NCBI GenBank assembly: GCA_015345905.1
Contig: JADDTR010000032.1
Coordinates: 162,836-226,835 of the forward strand
DNA: 64,000 nucleotides
Source of the DNA: Aotearoamyces nothofagi
Lineage: Eukaryota; Ascomycota; Leotiomycetes; Leotiales; Tympanidaceae
Reading direction: 5' to 3'
A program made the translations under genes and the position numbers. The notes beneath the pieces are model-generated. The model had not been told where the DNA came from. It saw nothing but the letters and a program-made list of their open reading frames with translations, and searched no databases. Below, piece by piece: positions 1 to 10,082 of the stretch. Within the stretch, counting starts at the first letter, position 1; every line of letters begins with the position of its first letter.

Positions 1-2030
1 GCATGCGCCTGCGAGATAGTCTTTGCACCAGCCGCAATTGTACGAAATAGTCCGGACATCGTCAGCATCCCGAGGAAGTTGAATAGATAAAAGATGAAGA
101 ACGGGCCGGCTTCGTATCTCAGGCCAGACAGGAAGTAGAGGATAATGTTGAAGCATGTTGCAATGATGATCTTGATGGGAATGTCTGCGACATATCCAGC
201 CAACGCCTCGGCGAAAGGATGGTAGAAGGCGTACGAGCGGTGCTTCTCAACGATTGGACGTTGGGCATAGAGGCTGTTGATTTCGGTGACGGCCATCAGC
301 GCGTTAAGGAGTACGCCGAAGAAAATAACGGCTGCTCTTGAGAAAAACGCGTCCGAGTTATTTACAGTGCCGTAAAAGATAGAGCCGATGATTAGAGACA
401 TGGAGATCTGACCAATAACGTGGGTCAAGGTGGAGGCCCTGTCATTCCAGATTCTTTGGTATGACCGTTTTATACACAGCTTTGTCTGCAGAAAGGTGCT
501 AACAGTGTAGGGCGATGAAGGACTGATAAATTTCGATTGCCGGGCTTTATGTATATCCTTGAACTCCTGCACAGTCGGGCCGCCGATGGGGAACACCTTC
601 TCGTGCTCTATTATTTCTTTCTGGAGAGTTGCGAACTCTGGAGACGCCTTCCAGTAATTCGCAAACTCATCGGGAGTGATGGGGACGTGGGCTCCCTCCT
701 TCGCCTGGCGCTCTTGTGGATTCGTGACCGACGTGAGGAAGTCGCCAGTTGTCTGCCGCGCTGGACAGACCCAGCCCATATTCTCAAAGTACCCTTTGGC
801 AATCTCGGTTGGCCCGAAGTAGATCTCTCTTCCCTCGTACAAAACAATGACTTTGTCGAACAAGTCGTACATGGCCTGGGATGCCTGATACGCCGACACA
901 GCTTGACATGTGCCTCCAATGTCTGTTAAAGTCCTCAGAGCTTGGATAAACTGATGCGCAGTCGCAGAGTCCAACCCCCGTGTGCTATTGTCCCAACAGG
1001 CAATCGGTGATCGCGCCAATGCCATTTCAGCAATACTAACTCGTTTCCGTTCTCCACCAGAGACGCCTCTGATGAAGTCGTCGCCGACCTTTGTATGTTG
1101 CGTATGAGTCAATCCAAAAAGTGCCATGGCCACAGCCGAAAAGTACTTGATAGCCTGCTCACGAGATAGTCCTAATACACGGTTGTGCGGTGTCCGGACC
1201 GCTGCAGCGAACTCTAGAGTTTCGCCAACCAGCAGGTGCGGAAAGTGCTTGTCGACTTCCTGATTATAGACAACCTCTCCCTTGAACCGCTTGATCATGG
1301 TCTCCTGTGGTATTCCATTGTAATGGATCACCGAGCCTTTGTCGATACTGTATCCGTCAAGATCGCCACTGATGACCTTGAGAAATGTTGAGCATCCACT
1401 TCCGGGCCGCCCAAGCACCATCAACATCTCTCCATTCTTCACAGTGCCGTTGAAGTTATGTAAAATCCTTTTTGGGGGCTCGTGTCGGAAGCTGAAATGC
1501 TCTCCTAATCGCACTAGGAACAACAATAGGTCCCCCACCGTCCGTTGTATCTTGACTGCGCTCCCAGTTCCGTTGACACGTAAATTCTTGAATGTGAACC
1601 CGGCTCGACTGCGCTTTATACCCTCTACATCAAGCTGTCGCATCAGCATCTGGCAGAAGAAGTAGAAGTCGAATTCCGGTTTGTCGGGGTTGAGCCTTGG
1701 ATCCTCGAGGGAGACATCGGATTTATCGTTTTTGTCTTTGCTCGTGTTATGGTCTTTGGAGTGTTGCCTGGCCAGTCGGACAAGCTCTTCTCGATCGCCA
1801 GCATTGATCTGCACGAACCTCCTCGACGATCGAGAATTCGTCGAGGCGGCAGTACGTGTTCTATGGAGGCCTGTCGCGGCACCGGGAGAGCCCTCAGCTT
1901 TCTCTCCGGGAGAGCCCTCAGCTTTCTCTACAGTATCGGCATTGTTGGTAGTTGCAGAGGAGTCGTCTGTCGTCTGTATTCCATTATCAGCACTGGTTGG
2001 GGCCTCAGAGGTTCCCTCCGTTTCTTCCAT
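1..2030 (-). CDS. PDR/ABC-G multidrug transporter, 3' end outside window
   Basis: Full-size fungal pleiotropic-drug-resistance ABC transporters pump hydrophobic compounds out across the plasma membrane. About 676 codons are visible, open from the ATG at 2030 to the window edge without an intron. Seen: an acidic Ser/Thr-rich N-terminus (residues 1-110) containing a direct repeat of EKAEGSPG; Walker A GRPGSGCSTFLK at about 207-218, with the Cys typical of the first nucleotide-binding domain of fungal PDR pumps; signature VSGGERKRVSIAE near 320; a Walker B/D-loop region WDNSTRGLDSA; then several membrane segments from about residue 520. The family order is NBD1-TMD1-NBD2-TMD2, so NBD2 and TMD2 lie beyond position 1. 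The substrate cannot be told. It lies 23 kb from the PKS-NRPS and is probably not part of that cluster. Confidence 0.93.
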   Translation of the reverse strand, partial: MEETEGTSEAPTSADNGIQTTDDSSATTNNADTVEKAEGSPGEKAEGSPGAATGLHRTRTAASTNSRSSRRFVQINAGDREELVRLARQHSKDHNTSKDKNDKSDVSLEDPRLNPDKPEFDFYFFCQMLMRQLDVEGIKRSRAGFTFKNLRVNGTGSAVKIQRTVGDLLLFLVRLGEHFSFRHEPPKRILHNFNGTVKNGEMLMVLGRPGSGCSTFLKVISGDLDGYSIDKGSVIHYNGIPQETMIKRFKGEVVYNQEVDKHFPHLLVGETLEFAAAVRTPHNRVLGLSREQAIKYFSAVAMALFGLTHTQHTKVGDDFIRGVSGGERKRVSIAEMALARSPIACWDNSTRGLDSATAHQFIQALRTLTDIGGTCQAVSAYQASQAMYDLFDKVIVLYEGREIYFGPTEIAKGYFENMGWVCPARQTTGDFLTSVTNPQERQAKEGAHVPITPDEFANYWKASPEFATLQKEIIEHEKVFPIGGPTVQEFKDIHKARQSKFISPSSPYTVSTFLQTKLCIKRSYQRIWNDRASTLTHVIGQISMSLIIGSIFYGTVNNSDAFFSRAAVIFFGVLLNALMAVTEINSLYAQRPIVEKHRSYAFYHPFAEALAGYVADIPIKIIIATCFNIILYFLSGLRYEAGPFFIFYLFNFLGMLTMSGLFRTIAAGAKTISQAH

Positions 2031-3404
2031 GTTGTGTGGATTGCACGCTGTTCCGCTGTTCCGCTGTTCCGCAAACGCTGCAGGTTACATATCCTATACC
2101 TGGTAGGAGCTCGATACGACGTTATACAGACACGATACAAGGGCCAATGGAGGGCGGCACGCTGCAGTCTTCCAGCGAGATGTTGAGGGCACAAGATGGC
2201 AAGAACTCCAAGGAACGCGAGGGTCAAAGGAACACAACATTGGCAAGCTGGACAGGAATGTAGATGGAATCTATATTTGGCCGGCGCACTAGGCTTCGAG
2301 CAGTCAGGCACAGACCTGGCCATCGGAGGGCGAGGCTTGATTGTCCGGGCGCCGGGCCAGGTCGATCTAAACAAGATGCGGAATAGAATGGTCGAGTGGC
2401 GGAATGGTGGAATGGTGGGAGGGTGGGAGGGTGGGATGATGGGAGGTACCAGATAGTCCAGGCCGGCGAACATCTTGCCTTCACTCTCACGTGCGGGCGA
2501 TCTGATATGCATGGCGGGATCGTTGCAGGCCCGCAAGCCTCGGCAGTCGGCCATCGGCGTTTACCTTTCCGCCGGCCAGCAGAGGTTCCGCCGCTCCCAG
2601 CTCCAGGCACTCACTCAGCTCCCGGAGCTCCCGGATCTACAGGGCCCGGTGGGAAGAGATATTTTGATCTGGCTTGGATTTAATTGTGAATTGATTTGAT
2701 ATCGACGTCGGCTTGGATAATTCAAAGTTGTATAACTGGAAGTATGCCGCCTGTGGTCGTGTGATTCTATTCCCAGACACTTAGATAGACGAGCGCCAGA
2801 GCTGAAGCCAGCACCCGAGCCCGCTCTAGCTCATATGATATGATATCAATGGCAGACTTGAATATCTCCAGCAATTTTGACTCTGCTGGTTTAATTCCCC
2901 TCCGATAAAAAAGCCTTGAATCTAAGATATTTATCCTCTTAAAGATTTATTGAGTTTCATTTTCGGAGCATGAAATTTATGAGTTTCAGTTAGATAATTT
3001 ATATTCAGAATTTCAGAGTGGTCAAAAGAAAATCAACGAATGATCAAAAATCAGAATAGCCAAGGGTTACAATGATTACAGTCAGGTACCAGTTGTGATA
3101 ACTATCAGATGAGCAGTCATATCGTTTTGCACTTTATATGCTCAAATAGCTGAGAAAAGCAGTTAGAAAAGTCACGGACAAGTAGCTGCTATTAAAGAAT
3201 CTTAGCCTATTAAAAATCAGTAAACTCATGTAACTCTGCAATAAATTAAAGCAATTGTAATTATGATGATTACAATGTCTCCGAGCGGAGCGGACCGCTG
3301 TATTAGCCGGGTTTTCGACTTCACGCCTATTATAATCGGTGGTAGATATTCCATTTAGTGAAGCAAGGCCTGCAAACTCTTTATCTTCTTGGCCACGCAA
3401 CAGA
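2031..3404. other. Intergenic region between divergent ABC pump and dehydrogenase
   Basis: No supportable gene. It holds three short CTGTTCCG-like repeats (about 2049-2072) just upstream of the ABC start, a G-rich run with six GGG tracts (2417-2443), and an AT-rich stretch at about 2860-3260. The pump and the dehydrogenase point away from each other, so both promoters should lie here. Confidence 0.6.
2417..2443 (+). promoter_or_regulatory. Candidate G-quadruplex upstream of ABC pump
   Basis: Six GGG tracts, the first five separated by single bases and the last by five, within 27 nt. Tracts with one-base loops are the textbook pattern for a very stable quadruplex. It lies about 390 bp upstream of the ABC transporter start, on the strand opposite to its coding strand. 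Any role is inference. Confidence 0.4.
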
Positions 3405-4571
3405 ATGGCACGCGAATACATGCAATGGACTCTAAGAAGTAGTGGTTCGACGGACAACCTAGAATACAATAGTGCGCCGGTGCCCGCAGAGCTCGAGCCA
3501 GATGGTGTTCTCGTTGAGCTACACGCGGCATCACTGAACTATCGGGATATTGTTGTAGCCAAGGTCCGAACTCACCCCAGAGATCCGCGTGGCTTGATAT
3601 TGGCCACCTGGCTGACACAAACATCTGCAGGGTACCCTCCCAGTAACCCAGGCGGAGCCCAACACCGTCCCGGGCTCCGACGGCGCCGGCGTGGTCAAAA
3701 GCGTCGGGCTGAATGTCGTGGGATTCAAGCCTGGAGACAAGGTTGTAACGCATATGGTCCCCAACGCCTCTGACGGATTCTTACCCCAGATGGATGCAAT
3801 CAGCAGTGGACTGGGCCAGGCTCTGAACGGCACTCTTTGCGAGTTGGGCGTGTTTCCACAGCAGGGCCTGGTCCGCATGCCCAACAACATGAGCTTTGAA
3901 CAGGCTGCTACCCTAACGTGCTCGGGCTTGACGGCGTGGAACGCTCTGATGGGCCTGAGCGGACGCGAGGTTAAGGCTGGGGATTATGTACTGGTTCAAG
4001 GAACGGGTGGTGTTAGTGTTGCCGCGCTCCAGGCCAGTGGCTCTTCCCCCAAACAAGAGAGCAAGAGAAACTGACCCCAGAGAAGTTCGCTACTGCGGCC
4101 GGGGCAACTGTCGTGGCTACTACAGGGAAAGAATCTAACATCCAGCGACTCGAATCACTCGGAGCTTCGCATGTTATCAACTACAAGGCATACCCGGAGT
4201 GGGGACAGACAGCGCGAGCCTTAACTCCTGAATCCAGGGGCTTTGACCACGTCGTCGATGTCGGTGGTGAAGCTACGCTTAGAGAGTCTTTCAAGGCCAT
4301 CCGTGCCAACGGCGTAATTTCGCTTGTTGGAGTCCTCGGATCCGGGGCTAATAAGGTAGATGTATTCGAGGCTATGTGGTCAGTGTGTGTTGTGAGAGGG
4401 GTGATACTTGGCTCAAAAGCAATGTTTAGGGCCATGGTGAAGTTCTGTGAGGACAAGAATGTCAAGCCTGCGCTGGATGACGTCACTTTTAGTCTGCAGG
4501 AGGCAGTGGGCGCGTATAAGAGGTTAGAGAAGCAGCAACATTTCTCTAAAGTAGTCATCAAGATCCGATAA
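3405..4571 (+). CDS. Zinc-type alcohol dehydrogenase/quinone oxidoreductase-like protein
   Basis: Medium-chain dehydrogenase/reductase, expected to be NAD(P)H-dependent and cytosolic; substrate unknown. Model: exons 3405-3563, 3631-4032 and 4086-4571, giving 348 aa, a normal family length. Seen: N-terminal LNYRDIVVAK, GSDGAGVV (GroES-like fold), the nucleotide-binding stretch VLVQGTGGVSVAALQ, then FDHVVDVGGEATL and C-terminal HFSKVVIKIR. An upstream in-frame ATG at 3339 exists; 3405 was chosen because family members begin just before the first beta strand. The first intron is a normal GT-AG. The second fits the reading frame and the conserved LQ/FA junction only as a GC-AG intron (4033-4085). 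It stands alone, with no co-directional partner. Confidence 0.85.
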
Positions 4572-5482
4572 GAGGTAAATATAGATATACAACGGAATAT
4601 CTGGCCACCAAGGACGGATGGCACTGTGATCCTGCAACCATCCCAAGCTTGCGTTATATAATATCTCCAGAGGACATTGCATTAGTAGCTCGTGAGACTT
4701 AGATCAGGTAGCCGCAGTTGACGATATGTAGAACCGAATAGAGACATAAGGCTCTCTGCAATGTGTAGCCTCTGCTGAAGGCGCGCTCGATGCCGCAAAG
4801 CCTGACAGGCACCGCACTACACCATTTCGAACCGTAAATTATACTACAAGGCAGTTTGGGGCAACTGAGTTATTCTGATACTGCATATAGATTGATATGA
4901 TGCTATTGCCCCTGTCTGACCTTGGAACACGCGGCTCAGAAGAGGCGTAAACTATGAGTGTGATTATAAATCCTCGGAAAGAAGGCTGGTTGGACCAAAG
5001 TGTTGTGGGTGAATGTAGACTCTGCTTGGTATCAAAGAAGGCACCGCGGCTCCATGATATCCTCATTCTCTTGTCCTATATCTGAGTTTCACTGTAACCC
5101 AAAACCCTTCAGATCCATCTTTACCATCGACTATAAAAGCACAACAGCAGCCAATCTTGCCGCACTATTCTCAGAGCTGGCCAATTCTGACCACCATGCA
5201 AACAAGGCAAACTTCGATTTCTAACCAAGCCAAGCGACGATCGAGCTCCCCGCATTTTGTTTCTTATCAAGACGACCCAACTTCTCAACTTCCCCCCCAA
5301 ACTCGAAATCCTGAAAGATTCTTGCCATCCCGAGAGTCAAGTCCATCTTCCCAGCTCTGTTCCAGCTCGATCGCTCCGTAACCCCAAGGCCGTCGCATTC
5401 CGCACGCATACAGCCTGGCGTACACTATCTCGAGACGTCCCCTTGTCAGCCTATCGCCGGACCTCGAAGAAGCTGCTTGGAA
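4572..5482. other. Intergenic region, no gene seen
   Basis: Only short overlapping open frames without recognisable domains. Nothing supportable beyond the probable 3' region of the dehydrogenase and the 5' side of the GNAT fragment. Confidence 0.5.
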
Positions 5483-5613
5483 ATGGAGAGCCAAACTTTT
5501 GAGAAGTATGATGGTGCACAAGTCACAGATGACATGTTAGAAGAAGCGGTACTTTTTTTTAATGAAAACTACGGCGTCTGGGGTGAGAATGCGATCGGCA
5601 AATTCGCAAAGGC
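5483..5613 (+). pseudogene. 5' fragment of a GNAT-like gene, truncated
   Basis: From the ATG at 5483 about 43 codons read smoothly and resemble the N-terminus of a fungal family with a motif like FNENYGVWGE that precedes a GNAT acetyltransferase fold. The frame then meets a good donor site (CAG/GTAGGC). No downstream exon with the rest of the fold is visible before the convergent gene at 5881. It is best read as the remaining 5' end of a gene that lost its 3' part. The family assignment rests on one short motif, so it is uncertain. Confidence 0.35.
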
Positions 5614-5880
5614 AGGTAGGCAACTTGCCTTAGATTGAGTGACCCCGTCATTCGTTCGCCAACCAACACACGAGATCCTCGAGGTTGTGAGTGTAGGTGC
5701 TGGCACTCCCATGATGCACGGGATCGCTCAGCTTCATCCTGTAGCCCAACCCCGGCAAGGATCAGCTCTGCCTATTGACCTTCTCTGCTGTCCTTCGGCG
5801 TCCCGGGACGGAAAAGAGGGCGCGAGATGAACCGTAGACCGTTCAGGGTCTAAGGAATCATAATTCGGTTTCCCGGGCGT

Positions 5881-6786
5881 CTAGAGGCTGCACACCGAAG
5901 ACCAATTGGCTGTTACTCCCCACGCGTCCACGCAAAAGCTCCTGGGAATTATGAAATTGGAGTAATATGAGAATCTGAAGAGCTCTTTATTGGCACTTTG
6001 AAATAGCATTTGACGTAAAATAAGGGAACCGTTAACCTTCTGGGCAACGTTGTCATCCCCACAGCACCTTTTGCATGTCTTCCTGCCTTCCAGGTGAGCG
6101 ACATTCGCTTTGAAAAGCCTGTCTTTGCTAGCACCTTGGTATTCGAATTTCGGAGATAGGCGTGGATTGCTTGAGATCATTGTTGAGAGACGTTCTGAGA
6201 GTCGATGACCTTTCCGAATGTGCTCAGCTTTCAGCTTGCTGATTGCGGCAAGTAAAATATTAGGCGGTTTATTGAGCGTTCCCGCTCGAACGAACTCCCC
6301 GTCTTGTAGCGATTTTCCAAAGTCATATTGCACAACAGCATCGGTCGATCTGGAATTCAAGCTTATCACAACATCGCCTAGTCTGATGTCTCTTTCTTCT
6401 TCAAACTCATCCTCTTCGCTGTCCTCGTCCTCGGCTTCTTCTCCTACAGCCTTGCCATTATTCAAATCGCCATGTAATGGTGCGCCTCCACCAACGCCAA
6501 CCAACAAACCAAACCTGACCTGCTTGAAGCTGCGTAGCAAATCTGTTGCAGCTGTCGCTGCAGATACCTTGCCAATACTTTCAGCAGGGAGGCAGGCAAT
6601 CACAACATTGTGCGCTCCGATCCTGCCAAGATGGTAGACATTCATGTCTCTTGTATCCGCAGCAGGTAGTCCTGGATGTACTTCGTCTAGCATTGCTCCT
6701 GCGACCACATACTCGGATTCTGGCAGAGCACATATCCATCCGACAGTATAGTCGCTATAAGTGAATTGTCGAGGAGTTTCGGCCAT
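5881..6786 (-). pseudogene. Truncated nucleoside-phosphorylase-like (PNP_UDP) domain protein
   Basis: The 301-aa frame starts like the N-terminal PNP_UDP_1-type domain found in many fungal NLR-like and ankyrin proteins: YTVGWICALPESEYVVAGAM, then ACLPAESIGKVSAA and LLVGVGGGAP, an acidic insert (about 128-150), RLGDVVIS, and a Cys-rich stretch near CKRCCGDDNVAQ. The second half of the fold, with the conserved IASGN and FEMEAAG stretches known in the family, is absent. After about position 6030 the frame continues with unrelated sequence to a stop at 5881. No repeat or STAND domain follows. It may be a truncated relic or a short expressed domain; I favour a relic because its convergent neighbour is truncated too. 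Confidence 0.6.
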
Positions 6787-7591
6787 GCTCAGCCTCGTAG
6801 CAAAGGTTCTGTCACGTATAACTTGACTGTATAGTTACTCTGGCTGTTGAGCAGCACCGAGTAAGCCTTTCCAAGACTAACAAGACCTGTAGCAATTGTT
6901 TCTCCAGTAGTGAGAATGTATATCATTTGCCGTTAACTGCATATGCTGTAAGCATGCATTGCCACGTGCGAGGCTGTTAGCCATAGGAAATAGGTTTGCC
7001 CCAGGATAGAGACATCAGCTACAGTGTGCAAAGATATACTCCCAGACTGGAAAATTAGCCTTCCCTACAGAGCCTCTCAATAAAACCACGGTAGAGCCAT
7101 GACAGTGAGTGAAGTATGAGCTGGCACCAACGAGATACTCTCTCCTACTGCCACTCTGTTTCCAACCTGGTGGCTCCGCTTTACTGGAGTGAGTATACCA
7201 GACACGTCAACAGAATATGCTTGTATATCCACGCGCATCCTAAAATGAATCGAATCAGAGATTCCATTGCAGCCTGCCTCATGTTAACTGGGTGATATAC
7301 CCCAATCTATCCTCTACCCGATGCTGTCATCTCACATTGATGCAGGCAATAGCTGGCTCTGCAGTGCAGAGCTTCCCTTGTTTGAGGCAATCACTTCGAT
7401 CGATGGCTAACTGTATACTCGCCCATATTAAGGCCACATCACTGGACAAAAAACACGATCATCTTGCATCTCAATTCTATAACAACACCGATCGAAGACA
7501 TTGGGATTTTGACATGATTTCGTGGACTCTCGTTATCGTGAGTACTAGTACCTAGAGCCTCTCCAGGAATAGGACATTTTCACGAGTAATC
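6787..7591. other. Intergenic region, no gene seen
   Basis: About 800 bp between divergent genes. Only short open frames; presumably the promoter of the FtsJ-like gene. Confidence 0.5.
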
Positions 7592-8696
7592 ATGGCGGAA
7601 AATGAAAACGAAGGGCCCCCCAAGCTTGACTCTCCAAATGCAATCGTGCATAAATATTTGGTAGAAAACGAGCCACTGTTCAAGAGACTAGATGAACTAA
7701 GAGCAAAGGTTGTCTTTCCCTAAATGATAAGCCACAGTAGGGGACTGACTGAAACTCAAGGGGTGGGCGAATCCTCACGGGGACAGTTATTTCAAGAAGC
7801 AACGACACAAAGCCGATAACGCCGACACAAAGGGAGCTTTCCACTTCTATAATATGATGCAGCAGATTGGCGACGAGATGCAACAGAGCACTAATGTACT
7901 CAGCCTGACACTTTCTCATGCCCAAAATGCCAAGATTCTGGATCTGTGCATGGCCCCTGGAGGATACACGGCGAGCGCCTTGAAATACAACCCCAGGGGT
8001 ACTGTATTCGGAATTACGCTTCCGCACAAGGATGGTGGGCACAGGTTACTGTTCCCATTCACCCAACCCGACGTCCACGTCCTGTTCCTAGACATCACGA
8101 TGCTAGCTGCAGAATTCGGGGAGGAAACCCCACCTCTGACACACCCCGACTACAACAGATTCTTGAGCATCAGGCCCTTTCACGGGCACAAGTTTGATCT
8201 GATCTTCTGTGACGGGCAGGTTCTTCGAACGCATCAGCGGGAAAGCCACCGCGGTCCCCAGGAGGCACTCCGCCTGACGGTCTCCCAGCTGTTATTGGCA
8301 ATGCAACGCATCCGCACAGGCGGTACACTGATCATGTTGCTCCACAAAGCCGACGCATGGAAGTCAGCAGAGCTTCTTTACACATTCGATAAATTCTCGA
8401 CGATTGAGCTCTTCAAACCCCAAAAAAAGCACGCCATGAGATCTTCTTTCTATCTCATTGCCAGAAATGTACAACCCGGTGCAGAAGCCGCAAAGGCAGC
8501 GCTGGAGTCGTGGAAGCAGACATGGTGGGATGCGACTTTTGGTGGTGAGATGGGAACAGGTGGAGAGAAGCTGAAAGCAAAGGAAGAATATGTGCGAGCG
8601 GTCCTGGATCAATTCGGGGGCCGCGTTATTGAATTGGGAAGGCCAATCTGGGAAATCCAGGCCGATGCTTTGGGGAGAACGAAGTTTGTCCAATGA
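7592..8696 (+). CDS. FtsJ-like SAM-dependent methyltransferase domain protein
   Basis: Predicted Rossmann-fold methyltransferase of the FtsJ/RrmJ group, which methylate RNA 2'-hydroxyls; the substrate here is unknown. Model: exon 1 7592-7708, a 52-nt intron with GT donor, CTGAC-type branch site and AG acceptor, exon 2 7761-8696, giving 350 aa. Seen: motif I ILDLCMAPGGYTASAL at about residues 110-125, FDLIFCDGQVLRTH (motif IV region) and GGTLIMLLHKADAW, whose Lys fits the KDKE catalytic pattern of the family, although the full tetrad cannot be confirmed by eye. The N-terminal 70 residues are charged and without a domain. The start is the first ATG that gives an open frame joined to the intron. 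No partner gene. Confidence 0.8.
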
Positions 8697-9203
8697 AGAG
8701 CTGGAGCTTCTGTAATATAACTTCGATGCGGAGGGCACAAAACTTCACCTGCGTGAGCTTGCCCTCGAGCTACCAAACTGATATCGACTGCAATGAAAGG
8801 CATTTGAAGCCGCATATACTAGTTATACTCCTTGTTCTGGGAAAGGCAAGTTCTCGAGTTACTGTATTCTAGCACATTCTAGTTCTCGTCGTTCTCTACC
8901 CTGCCTCTAGGATCAGTGCAATAGAAAAGAAAGGGGATTTGGATCTAGGAGGAATGCGATGTTTTTCTAAAATCCATCACGCTCTTTTTCCCTGCATTCT
9001 TGTATTTCATTGTTTGTTTGAATTGAAGATCTGATCTCGAGTAAACAGGTCGGCTTTACTACTGAAATAAGAATCTACAGGTTGTATTCTGATTATCCAT
9101 CAACTCACGCTTAGTCATATCTGTGAAGTTAACACTGCAGCAGCCTATTCGCAACATCCATTGCATCATTTAAAACAGCCTCTCAATACTGCTCCGTGAA
9201 GAT
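8697..9203. other. Intergenic region, no gene seen
   Basis: Pyrimidine-rich and AT-rich sequence, presumably the 3' region of the FtsJ-like gene and the promoter of the next open frame. Confidence 0.45.
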
Positions 9204-10082
9204 ATGGACGATCTCGACAAAGCCGCATTGTCAGAAAGGTTCAGAGAACACCTGGTGGCTATCAATGCGAATCTGGAAAAACTTGAGAAGCGCCACGCGC
9301 CACCGGAGGCACCGCCTACTGGTTTGCTTCGTCTTCTATTTGAAATATGTCCACAGATCTACCGCTACTGCATTCCCCGAAAGCGCATCATCTAAGTAGG
9401 CAGCCCATGCTTCAGTAGAGTATGGTCTTTTGTGGATCGTACTCCGGACTTCAAGGATGCCCTCGATTTTGAGGACGACGTGGCTTTAGAAGACGACGCT
9501 ATATACTTGGAGGACCACGCCCTAGATATGAAAGGCTATACCGCCAACTCTGAGGTCAATTACTGGAATTACAACCAGAACCAGAACAGCATTTTTCTCT
9601 TCTCGAAACACATCAGCGAGGAAGCATCGGATGTCCTCTACGGGGACAACATCTTCAAGCTATGCCTCTATGGAGGAGACGAATATTCCCTCAAAAAGAG
9701 CTTCTCGGAAGCAAACAGGCGAAGAATGCGATACTTGCTGCTTGTAGCTCAACCAAGAGGCATCTCGTATACGCCGGGGAGAATGCCAGATGATGCACTG
9801 TGGTCTTATATTCTCCCACAACTAGAGGTGTTGCGGATCGTGGCAGAACAACCTGTAGAATCTCGAGGTCATTACAGCGTGATGAAAGATTGCTGTGAAC
9901 TAACAAAGTTTAGCTCGGAGCAGAAAGAGCTGCTAGACGGCATGCTAAGTCTTTGCAGTACAGAGACGATACAGCTACTCGGATCTACACGATGGGTGTG
10001 TTTATGATCTTTATGACTTTGTAAAGTCTGAAAGGGTAGGATTCATTCGACAGTCCTATATATTCTTTTAATCAACGAATAG
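9204..10082 (+). pseudogene. F-box-like/2EXR-type hypothetical gene broken by a stop codon
   Basis: Two open frames in the same register read through a single TAA at 9393-9395. The first ends LLFEICPQIYRYCIPRKRII, a phrase typical of the short conserved block in large fungal families of F-box-like proteins of unknown function. Reading straight on gives VGSPCF and then about 190 acidic residues. Near 9997 the frame stops again, but a one-base shift in a GTGTGT run would extend it with DLYDFVKSERVGFIRQSY to a stop near 10082. One nonsense change (probably GAA to TAA) plus one frameshift suggests a recent pseudogene. A real two-part gene or a sequencing error cannot be excluded. Confidence 0.5.
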
